Of a stretch of 32,081 bases of DNA, positions 25,366 through 32,081 are shown piece by piece. Each line of letters starts with the position of its first letter. The first letter of the stretch is position 1. Position numbers and translations under genes: made by a program. Under the pieces are notes generated by a model that saw only the letters and a list, made by a program, of their open reading frames with translations, was not told the DNA's origin and did no database searches. The stretch is from Lactobacillus jensenii DSM 20557 (GTDB lineage Bacteria > Bacillota > Bacilli > Lactobacillales > Lactobacillaceae): assembly GCF_001436455.1 (NCBI RefSeq), contig NZ_AYYU01000017.1, forward strand, positions 1 to 32,081. The letters run 5' to 3'.

Positions 25366-26724
25366 ATGTTTAAGAGAAAAAATCATCTACCTCCAAAAGC
25401 TACCTATAAAGAAGTGTGGTCTAAAGGAGATGCTATAACCAAATGTTCATTTTTCATTATGGGTCTAAATGCCTTGAAGCATGGTCAATGGGCTAAAGGG
25501 CTTTCTTTACTACTTAGTGAAATCGTCTTCTTTGCTTGGATTTGTTTAACTGGTTTTAGCTCAATCAAAGCTTTGTCAAATTTAGGACTAATTAAGAAAA
25601 AACAAGTTATTTATGATGCTAGTCAAGGAGTTTATGTTACTAAGCAACCTGACAGTTCAGTTTTAATTTTGTTGTTTGGATTATTAGCTTTAATGGTAGT
25701 AATTGGCTTTATTTGGCTTTATATTGTTAATCTTAAGAGTGTTAGAAAGAATTACGTCTTAGAACGTGATCATGAACATATTTTGACTAATAAAGAAGAA
25801 CTTGCAAACTTATTTGATGAACGTTTGCATACTACCTTGATGACAATTCCAGTTTTAGGGATTTTTCTCTTTACGATTTTGCCAACGGTCTTTATGATAT
25901 CGATGGCTTTTACCAACTATGATCGTCAACACTCAATTGGTTTTTCATGGACTGGCTTTAAGGCGTTTGGCAATGTTTTAAGTGGGGATTTAGCAGGAAC
26001 ATTCTTCCCAGTTCTTGGTTGGACCTTGATTTGGGCTGTAGCTGCTACTGCCACAACTTTCTTCTTTGGTGTTTTACTTGCTTTGTTAATTGAATCTAAA
26101 GGTATCAAGCATAAAGGCTTTTGGAGAACTATTTTTGTATTAGTATGGGCAGTTCCTCAATTCGTATCATTATTAATGATGGCCCAATTTTTAGACTATC
26201 AAGGTGCATTTAATGCAATTTTGATGAACTTGCACTTAATTTCTAGTCCAATTCACTTTATTGATAATCAAGCCGCTCCCTGGGTAGCAAGAATTACCGT
26301 TATCTTCGTTAACATGTGGATTGGGATTCCAGTTTCAATGCTGGTTTCAACTGCTATTATCCAAAACTTGCCACAAGATCAAGTTGAAGCTGCCAAAATT
26401 GATGGTGCTAATGCCATTCAAATCTTTAAATCAATTACATTCCCTCAAATTTTATTTGTAATGGCTCCATCATTGATTCAACAATTTATTGGTAACATCA
26501 ACAACTTCAACGTAATTTACTTGTTAACTGGTGGTGCACCAATGAATAACAACTACAACGGTGCCGGTTCAACTGACCTTTTGGTAACTTGGTTATATAA
26601 CTTAACCTTTGGACAAGAACAAAGATACAACGCTTCAGCTGTCTTGGGTATCTTAATCTTTATTTTGAGTGCGACTGTATCATTAATCGCATATCGTCGT
26701 ACTAATGCATTTAAGGAGGGTTAA
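25366..26724 (+). CDS. malF: Maltodextrin ABC transporter permease, MalF type
   Basis: A membrane-spanning subunit of 452 residues. Early hydrophobic segments (about 30-130) form the extra N-terminal region typical of MalF. The core BPD_transp_1 domain follows (from TLMTIPVLGIFLFTILPTVFM) with the ATPase-contact EAA loop VEAAKIDGANAIQIFKSITFPQI. The ATG at 25366 has AAGGAG nine bases upstream; an in-frame GTG at 25318, which would add 16 residues, lies before the hairpin and lacks a ribosome site. Two bases separate its stop from the next ATG, and AAGGAGGG at its own end serves the next gene. It should pair with MalG and MsmK. Confidence 0.92.
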   Translation: MFKRKNHLPPKATYKEVWSKGDAITKCSFFIMGLNALKHGQWAKGLSLLLSEIVFFAWICLTGFSSIKALSNLGLIKKKQVIYDASQGVYVTKQPDSSVLILLFGLLALMVVIGFIWLYIVNLKSVRKNYVLERDHEHILTNKEELANLFDERLHTTLMTIPVLGIFLFTILPTVFMISMAFTNYDRQHSIGFSWTGFKAFGNVLSGDLAGTFFPVLGWTLIWAVAATATTFFFGVLLALLIESKGIKHKGFWRTIFVLVWAVPQFVSLLMMAQFLDYQGAFNAILMNLHLISSPIHFIDNQAAPWVARITVIFVNMWIGIPVSMLVSTAIIQNLPQDQVEAAKIDGANAIQIFKSITFPQILFVMAPSLIQQFIGNINNFNVIYLLTGGAPMNNNYNGAGSTDLLVTWLYNLTFGQEQRYNASAVLGILIFILSATVSLIAYRRTNAFKEG

Positions 26725-26726
26725 AA

Positions 26727-27584
26727 ATGAAATCATACGCAGCACAAAGAAGACTTTCATTGATCTTCCGGTATGCATTATTAACGATTTTATCTATCCT
26801 TTGGATTTTACCAATTGTTTGGATTGTCTTAGCTAGTTTTTCTTATAATGATACCGGCTTTGTTTCAACTTTTTGGCCAGAAAAATTCACTTTGCAAAAT
26901 TACATTGGGATTTTTACTAACCCACAATATCCATTTGGTAACTGGATTATCAATACTTTAATAATTTCAATTGCTTCCGCAATTATTTCTACCTTTATTA
27001 CAATTTCAGTTGCTTATGTTTTATCACGCTTACGTTTCAAATTAAGAAAACCATTTTTACAAATTGCCTTAGTTTTGGGGATGTTCCCCGGCTTTATGGC
27101 TATGATTGCCCTATACTACATCTTAAAAGGTCTTAACATGTTAAACCTTGGTGGTTTGCTCTTAGTTTATGTTGGTGGATCAGGATTAGGTTTTTATGTT
27201 GCCAAAGGTTTCTTTGATACAATTCCGCGGGCAATTGATGAAGCTGCCGAAATTGATGGTGCAACTAAGTGGCAAGTATTCTGGAACATTGGTTTACCAT
27301 TATCTAAACCAATGATTGTTTACACTGCCTTAACTGCCTTTATTGGTCCTTGGGTTGACTTCATTTTCTCAGGTATCATTCTTTCTACTTCAGGAAATGC
27401 CAAGACTTATACCATTGCCTATGGTTTATACAATATGGTTCACAACAGTAAAGGTGCCTCAACTACTTACTTTGCTCAATTTATCGCTGGTTGTGTTATC
27501 ATAGCAATTCCTATTACTATTTTGTTTATCTTCATGCAGAGATTCTATGTTAACGGAATTACTGCAGGTGCAGATAAAGGATAA
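26727..27584 (+). CDS. malG: Maltodextrin ABC transporter permease, MalG type
   Basis: The second channel subunit, 285 residues with six predicted membrane helices. The EAA loop is clear: DEAAEIDGATKWQVFWNIGLPLSKP near 171-195. The C-terminus IFMQRFYVNGITAGADKG is the usual MalG ending, which contacts the ATPase. Translation is coupled to malF by a two-base gap. It is the last gene of the operon: a strong terminator follows 20 bases later, and the next gene lies on the opposite strand. Confidence 0.93.
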   Translation: MKSYAAQRRLSLIFRYALLTILSILWILPIVWIVLASFSYNDTGFVSTFWPEKFTLQNYIGIFTNPQYPFGNWIINTLIISIASAIISTFITISVAYVLSRLRFKLRKPFLQIALVLGMFPGFMAMIALYYILKGLNMLNLGGLLLVYVGGSGLGFYVAKGFFDTIPRAIDEAAEIDGATKWQVFWNIGLPLSKPMIVYTALTAFIGPWVDFIFSGIILSTSGNAKTYTIAYGLYNMVHNSKGASTTYFAQFIAGCVIIAIPITILFIFMQRFYVNGITAGADKG

Positions 27585-27603
27585 GCGAGAATACATTCAA
27601 ATA

Positions 27604-27637
27604 AAAATGCTCTATCTAGTCGATAGGGCATTTTTTT
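27604..27637 (+). terminator. Terminator at the end of the maltodextrin operon
   Basis: A 13-bp stem (AAAATGCTCTATC with GATAGGGCATTTT, one wobble pair) with a 5-base loop and a T7 run. It ends three bases before the stop codon of the converging regulator gene and has A-rich sequence on its left side, so it may serve both. Confidence 0.88.
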
Positions 27638-27639
27638 CT

Positions 27640-28470
27640 TTATTTAATTTGGTTGAAGATGGTTAAAAAATAATGGGCTAGATGATTAGCGCCAATTTCT
27701 CTTAGGAAGGAAATAGTTTTGATGATCTTTTGCTCGTTAGGTTGATTATGATATTCAGCTAGTTGATTTAAGAAGTGGCGACCAATAATGAGCTGCATAT
27801 CGCGTTCTTTAAAAGTTAAGGTGTTTAATTTATCCAAGATTTTTTGAGCGTACTTAAAGTTATTAGCCTTAAAAAGAGCAATGGCAGCTTCAAATAAAGT
27901 AGTAATTGCAAAATAAAAAGTGTCGTGTCCAGCAGCTTGAATAAAATCTAAATATTCAATTACTTGATAACTTACTTGGTAAATGATGCGAGGGCTAAGA
28001 ACGTTAATAATTGTTCGAAAAAGTGAAAGGTTTTCTTGTCCCCAAACTGACAAATGTGAGAGTTCTTTGTTTAACAGATTCTGATTAGAAATCGACAAAA
28101 GATTTTTACGGCTTAAGTTGTAGTATAAGCTGGCGCAAATAGCAGCATAGTTTAAGTCAATGAGCTTTTGGCTAGTTTGAAATTTTGCTAGGGCAGTGGT
28201 AGTTAATTGTTGTAGTTTAGCTTGATCTTTTGTTAGCCAGGCTTTTTCTAAATCTTGAGAAAGGTCATCTGGTTGATTTAACCCTGATAATGCTAAAAAT
28301 TCGGCTGGCGTTAGATTAATTCTCTCAAGTAATTCAACTACCTTTTCAAAATCCATCTTGCCTTGGCCATTTTCCCAGCGTGAGAGCATTGAGACTGAGC
28401 AGATGTTATTAGCAGCTTGGCTTAAGGTGATGTTTTGCATCTTTCGTAGTTTCTTAAAAGTAAAGTTCAT
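27640..28470 (-). CDS. Rgg/GadR/MutR-family transcriptional regulator
   Basis: A 276-residue DNA-binding protein. An XRE-type helix-turn-helix spans about 4-60 (FKKLRKMQNITLSQAANNI, SVSMLSRWENGQGKMDF), followed by an all-helical repeat domain like the TPR-type peptide-binding region of Rgg proteins. Rgg regulators often respond to short hydrophobic peptides encoded nearby; I saw no convincing peptide gene in the 95-base divergent region. It faces away from an MFS exporter gene, its most likely target. The ATG follows an AGGAG ribosome site. Whether it affects the maltose operon is unknown: the two are convergent and separated by a terminator. Confidence 0.85.
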   Translation of the reverse strand: MNFTFKKLRKMQNITLSQAANNICSVSMLSRWENGQGKMDFEKVVELLERINLTPAEFLALSGLNQPDDLSQDLEKAWLTKDQAKLQQLTTTALAKFQTSQKLIDLNYAAICASLYYNLSRKNLLSISNQNLLNKELSHLSVWGQENLSLFRTIINVLSPRIIYQVSYQVIEYLDFIQAAGHDTFYFAITTLFEAAIALFKANNFKYAQKILDKLNTLTFKERDMQLIIGRHFLNQLAEYHNQPNEQKIIKTISFLREIGANHLAHYFLTIFNQIK

Positions 28471-28565
28471 TTTTTTCTCCTTGTTTTTATCATATATGCA
28501 AAAAGCAGAAAAAGCTAAGAATTGATTTTGTTTTAATGCAAATAAAGATATAAGGAGGAGTCAAA

Positions 28566-29783
28566 ATGGCCAAACAATCTAAAAAGCAACTCCTATTAGC
28601 TGTTTCAAGTTTAGGAATGGGTAATTTAGCTAGTTCAATTTTTTCTTTTTGCCTGAGCCTTTATACTTTACAAAAAACTGGGTCAAGCTTAGTGTTTTCA
28701 ACAATTTTGTTAATAAATCCCGTAATTAAGCTTTTATTTACACCATTAGTTGGTTACACAGTAGATAAATATCATCACAAGAAAATTGCTATTGGAGCGC
28801 AACTAGTAAGTATTGTTTTAGATGTGATTTTTCTAAGTTTAATTGAATTACTAAGTTTGAATGAGCAAATTTTATTAATTGCTTTAGCAGTAATTGGTTT
28901 ATCTTTAGCCGATTGTTTTCAGGAAACAAGCTATAAGGCTTCAACTAAGTCATTTGTTGCTGAAGAATATTGTCAAAAATTAATTGGCTATGAACAAGTT
29001 GTTACAGCAGGGACGGCAATTTTAGCTCCAATTTTAGGTGGGGTAGTTTTTAGCTGGCTAGAGCTTAATTGGGTGACTATCATTGAATTAATTGGAGAAG
29101 TGGTTTCGCTACTATTAATTAGTATGATTGATTTTTATCTGGTTGAGCAGCGCCAAAGTAGTCACTTATCTTCAATAAAAGAATCATTTAAAGCTGGTAT
29201 CAATTATATTAGACAAGATAAGAACTTGTTAGACCTATTACTTTTTGCGGTATTTGCTAATTTCTCCTTAGGCTCAATTGAAGTGGGGCTACCAGTAATT
29301 ATGGTGAAACAGCTAAAATTAGGATCTGAATTATATGGAATGACTACAAGTTGTTTAGCAATGGGGATGCTAGTAGCTAGTTTATTTCTTAGTAAGCTTA
29401 ACTTAAATGGAGCTTATTTAGGATTTACTGGAAGAAATGGCGTAGTGTTATCTATAATTTTTGCTATTTTTGCTTTTATTGAGCTGGTAGAGAACATCTA
29501 TCTGATAACATTTATTTTGGGCTTGGGGATGTTTTTAATTGGCGGTATTTTAACAATGTCGAATCTTCCCTTTGCAATGTATTTAAGAACTCAAGTGGCA
29601 GAGGACTACCAAGGACGAGTTGGTTCAACTATGAGCAGTTTAGTTAGTTTGTTATCTCCAATTTCTTTTGCTATCTTTGGTTTATTATTTAACACTTTAG
29701 CTAGTTTATGGATTTTTAGTTTTTGCGGGATAATTTTACTAATTGATAGTCTTTTCTTACTAAAAAATAAACACACCTCTTAG
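28566..29783 (+). CDS. MFS transporter (MFS_3/EntS-like exporter)
   Basis: A 405-residue membrane protein with about 12 hydrophobic segments. The loop GYTVDKYHHKKI near 55-66 corresponds to MFS motif A; the layout resembles the enterobactin/macrolide exporter branch (MFS_3), to which many uncharacterised Firmicute exporters belong. The ATG follows AAGGAGGAG. It is divergent from the Rgg-type regulator, with 95 bases between them, a common arrangement for a locally controlled exporter. The substrate is unknown. Its TAG stop overlaps the stop of the converging MFS pseudogene inside the terminator loop. Confidence 0.82.
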   Translation: MAKQSKKQLLLAVSSLGMGNLASSIFSFCLSLYTLQKTGSSLVFSTILLINPVIKLLFTPLVGYTVDKYHHKKIAIGAQLVSIVLDVIFLSLIELLSLNEQILLIALAVIGLSLADCFQETSYKASTKSFVAEEYCQKLIGYEQVVTAGTAILAPILGGVVFSWLELNWVTIIELIGEVVSLLLISMIDFYLVEQRQSSHLSSIKESFKAGINYIRQDKNLLDLLLFAVFANFSLGSIEVGLPVIMVKQLKLGSELYGMTTSCLAMGMLVASLFLSKLNLNGAYLGFTGRNGVVLSIIFAIFAFIELVENIYLITFILGLGMFLIGGILTMSNLPFAMYLRTQVAEDYQGRVGSTMSSLVSLLSPISFAIFGLLFNTLASLWIFSFCGIILLIDSLFLLKNKHTS

Positions 29784-29797
29784 CGGGGTGTGTTTTT
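29769..29797. terminator. Shared terminator of two converging MFS genes
   Basis: An 11-bp stem (AAACACACCTC with GGGGTGTGTTT, one wobble pair), A-rich on the left and T5 on the right. Its loop TTAG region holds both stop codons: TAG for the plus gene and TAA (read as TTA) for the minus gene. Confidence 0.82.
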
Positions 29798-31023
29798 CTT
29801 GCTAGCAAAAATTAGAATTATTAAGAAGTTAAGCAGTAAGGTAAAGCCTGTTACCCAAAAAACTGCTTCATAATTAGCAAAACCAGAAATTCCAGAACCT
29901 AAAAGTGATCCTAAGACCGCGCCGATAGCTTGGAAGGACTGGTTATAACTGAAGATTCTACCAAAGCTTTCACTTGGAGTATTCAAAGTTAAGACGGTTT
30001 GAGCAGCTGGCATCATTGCAGCACTCGCAATTCCAAGTAAAAAGCGTAAAGCTGCTAAGACCCAAGGCGAGTTAGTAACTGCCATGGGTGCAAATAAGAT
30101 GGCGCCAATAATTAAGCCTAGCCGCAATACCTTCAATGGTCCAATTTCGTCCATTTTATGGCCAATCTTTGAAGCAGCAATCATTGTTCCCAGGCCTGGC
30201 GTTGCCGCCACAATTCCGGCAATTAGGGCGACATTTTTACTGCCAGGCATCATTGACTTAACATATAATGAAACAATTGGATCAATTGACATTGTGGCTG
30301 ATTGTACTAGCATCGTTGTAATGAACATTGCCACAATTAACTGAATACTTGGTAAAGAAGCCATGATTTCTTTCATTGGCTTCATTTTTTCCCGAGAAAC
30401 AGGAGTGAAGTTTTCTTTGGTAAAGAAAGTAGTTCCTAAAAAGACCAAGAACATTAATAAACCTGTAATGAAAAATGGAATACGATAGCCCCAAGCACCA
30501 CCTAGTAAATTTCCAAAAAAGCTTGAAAGTGCTCCGCCAAGTAATGGTCCAACTAAGTTACCGGCAGTCCCAGCAGTCATCATCTGACTCATAACCCAGC
30601 CACTTTTTTCGTGTGGTGTTTCACCGGCCATCAGTGCAGTCGCATTGTTGATATAACCAGAAAAAGCCCCCTGAATAAAGCGCATAATAACAATATAAAT
30701 TGCATTAGGAGCTAGTCCAGTTAAAGAAATAGTTAAAATGCCATTACACCACTGGCACGCATACACATTAACTTGCGCCCCTTTTGGTCAGCTAAACTTC
30801 CCCAAAAGGGTGAAACAATTGCTTGAGCTATAAAAGTCATAGCAAATGCTAAACCAGAGTAGAGGTTGATTTCTAATTTGTTGTAATTACCTAAATCTGA
30901 AATAAATAATGAAATAAAAGGCATAGTCATTGAATATCCCATTCCAGTGATGAAGCAGCCCAGCCACAGGGTATAGAATGAAAGATGCCAGTTTTTAGAC
31001 AAACCTGAAGTATATTTTGACAT
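29780..31023 (-). pseudogene. MFS multidrug-type transporter (MdtG/TetA-like), interrupted by a frameshift
   Basis: It would be a 414-residue exporter. The first frame starts at ATG 31023 (preceded by AAGGAGC) and includes MFS motif A, GSLADQKGRK, near residues 75-84. It then stops at 30733 after GVMAF. The second frame resumes with ILTISLTGLAPNAIY and runs to 29780. The break is at minus-strand GTAATGGCATTTTAACT (about 30735-30747): one extra A (GGCAATTTTAACT) restores GVMAILTISLTGL. No other damage is seen, so the lesion is recent, strain-specific or a sequencing error. An ATG at 30766 opens the second frame but would give a protein lacking the first two or three helices. Family known for drug and metabolite efflux; substrate unknown. 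Confidence 0.85.
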
Positions 31024-31024
31024 G

Positions 31025-31097
31025 ATTTAGCTCCTTAAAGTGTTTTATTTCAAGTTTAACACTACTATTTTATAAATAAATGAAGAAAGAGCTAAAT
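31025..31097. repeat. 9-bp inverted repeat in the divergent region
   Basis: ATTTAGCTC (31025-31033) and GAGCTAAAT (31089-31097) are perfect inverted copies 55 bases apart. The copy next to the MFS pseudogene includes the GAGC part of its ribosome site, so in a long leader the site could be paired. It may also be a regulator-binding pair or chance. Confidence 0.5.
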
Positions 31098-31152
31098 TAG
31101 TACTTATCCCTTGAATTTTGTGCTAGCATATTTCAAAAGAAAGGGTGATTTG

Positions 31153-31989
31153 ATGAGCGAGAAAATTACTAGAGAAGAATATCAAAGAGAAAAAGTTTAT
31201 GGACAAAAATACAAACTAAATTTTTGGAATATTTGGACTGATCGTCCTTATATTTCTGTAGCAATTGTTGTTGCTCTGATAATTACTTTATTTACTAGAT
31301 GGTATTTAGGTACAATTCTTATTTTGTTAATTACAGCAATTGGAATTTATATTATTGGACATAGTCATCACCCTAACCGCGTCTTAAGTATTGAATTTCG
31401 TTTGAAAGCTTCAAGACAGCTAAGTATGTTAAAGAGTTTGCAGATGGGTGCAAGTGTTTTAATGTTTTTAGCTACCTATATGAGAAAAGTAGTTAGTGTA
31501 GATTTTACTAGCGCCGGAACTCAAGATGGTCTGCAAACAATTCAAGGGATGTTATCAAACACAGGAAAATATGGACAACAAGGTTCATATATTCTAAGTT
31601 TATTGAATACTGTGACAGGTGGTTCTTTTTGGGGAACGTATCGTTATGCTTCAAATACTTCTCAATTTATGAATGATCCTGCTGGTTTAATGATTATTTT
31701 GTGGATTTTTTTGTTAATGGTTGCTCCAGCTATTTGTGTCTTATCCAATTTCTTTAAAGAACCATATTCAAGACGCGCTTCACTAGTTGGTGGAATTGTA
31801 TCATTAGTTAGTTTTGTCATAACACCTAAAGTGATGGATTTTTTAATTACTCAGTATGCACAAGATCAAAATATTAGTGTACGAAATGCATTAAGTGTGG
31901 GAGAGATGGCTTATGTAGCAATCGGTTGTGCATTAATGGTTTTAGTAATTGCAATTTATAGAAACTACAAAAAAGATAATTTTGAATAG
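31153..31989 (+). CDS. Uncharacterised multi-pass membrane protein
   Basis: I do not recognise this 278-residue protein. The first 30 residues are charged and probably cytoplasmic (SEKITREEYQREKVYG). About six hydrophobic segments follow: roughly 33-46, 49-66, 96-110, 178-198, 211-228 and 252-270. A polar, Gly/Thr/Ser-rich loop of about 65 residues lies between the third and fourth, perhaps outside the cell. There is no visible enzyme motif. ATG 31153 follows AAAGGGTG; an upstream in-frame TTG at 31111 would add 14 residues and lacks a ribosome site. It stands alone between a divergent MFS pseudogene and its own terminator. Confidence 0.75.
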   Translation: MSEKITREEYQREKVYGQKYKLNFWNIWTDRPYISVAIVVALIITLFTRWYLGTILILLITAIGIYIIGHSHHPNRVLSIEFRLKASRQLSMLKSLQMGASVLMFLATYMRKVVSVDFTSAGTQDGLQTIQGMLSNTGKYGQQGSYILSLLNTVTGGSFWGTYRYASNTSQFMNDPAGLMIILWIFLLMVAPAICVLSNFFKEPYSRRASLVGGIVSLVSFVITPKVMDFLITQYAQDQNISVRNALSVGEMAYVAIGCALMVLVIAIYRNYKKDNFE

Positions 31990-32026
31990 AAAAAGCCTTG
32001 AGTTTCGCTGATACTCAAGGCTTTTT
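31990..32026 (+). terminator. Terminator after the membrane protein
   Basis: A perfect 14-bp stem (AAAAAGCCTTGAGT with ACTCAAGGCTTTTT) with a 9-base loop and T5, starting directly after the stop codon. The remaining 55 bases of the window hold no recognisable feature. Confidence 0.92.
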
Positions 32027-32081
32027 AAGTATTTTAGATCTATATTTTTGAGAAAAAATAAAAAAAGTTTTTAGTCGATTC

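Noticed and set aside
28496-28525. A nine-codon frame next to the Rgg gene as a signalling peptide
   Set aside because: The product is hydrophilic and charged, there is no ribosome site, and no leader-like features; it probably arises by chance in the divergent region.

Overview
The window looks like chromosomal DNA of a low-GC Lactobacillus, most likely the acidophilus/gasseri/johnsonii group. I infer this from the AT-rich coding, AGGAGG-type ribosome sites, CcpA-style cre sites, and an intracellular maltodextrin operon built on maltose phosphorylase plus beta-phosphoglucomutase. The species assignment is inference from gene content and remembered family sequences; no search was run. I see no rRNA, tRNA, CRISPR array, insertion sequence, prophage or replication origin. 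No stretch longer than about 180 bases lacks a gene.

Layout. 1-2045: the 5'-truncated end of a Clp ATPase, best matched to ClpE. 2134-6058: an HD-domain hydrolase, a class I glutamine amidotransferase of the gamma-glutamyl-GABA hydrolase type, an APC amino-acid permease broken by one frameshift, and an EamA-type transporter. 6077-9837: a purine block with guaC divergent from purA-purB, sharing a control region with two good promoters and a PurBox-like pair. 9882-11433 (minus): a ThiD/PdxK-type kinase and a GatD-like amidotransferase. 11564-14788: glycerol kinase, a CX5R tyrosine phosphatase and a LacI-family regulator (probable MalR), tightly packed. 14950-27584: the maltodextrin operon: alpha-glucosidase, neopullulanase-type amylase, maltose phosphorylase, beta-phosphoglucomutase, ABC ATPase, a second alpha-glucosidase, binding lipoprotein and two permeases. 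27640-31989: an Rgg-type regulator, an MFS exporter, a second MFS gene broken by one frameshift, and an unrecognised membrane protein.

How the sugar genes fit together. The lipoprotein (24093), permeases (25366, 26727) and ATPase (21339) should import maltose and maltodextrins. The amylases lack signal peptides and so act inside the cell. They shorten oligomers to maltose and glucose and remove alpha-1,6 branches. Maltose phosphorylase then yields glucose plus beta-glucose-1-phosphate, and PgmB converts the latter to glucose-6-phosphate without spending ATP. Three near-identical 16-base palindrome-like sites (one before the first gene, two before malP) and cre-like sites at both promoters point to dual control by the LacI regulator and CcpA.

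I did not find a clearly novel system. The points most worth a second look are the three matching operators, the natural His-to-Glu change at the expected HPr phosphorylation site of GlpK, the missing ClpP-docking tripeptide in the Clp ATPase, two transporters each disrupted by an apparent single-base loss, and the placement of malR behind glpK.
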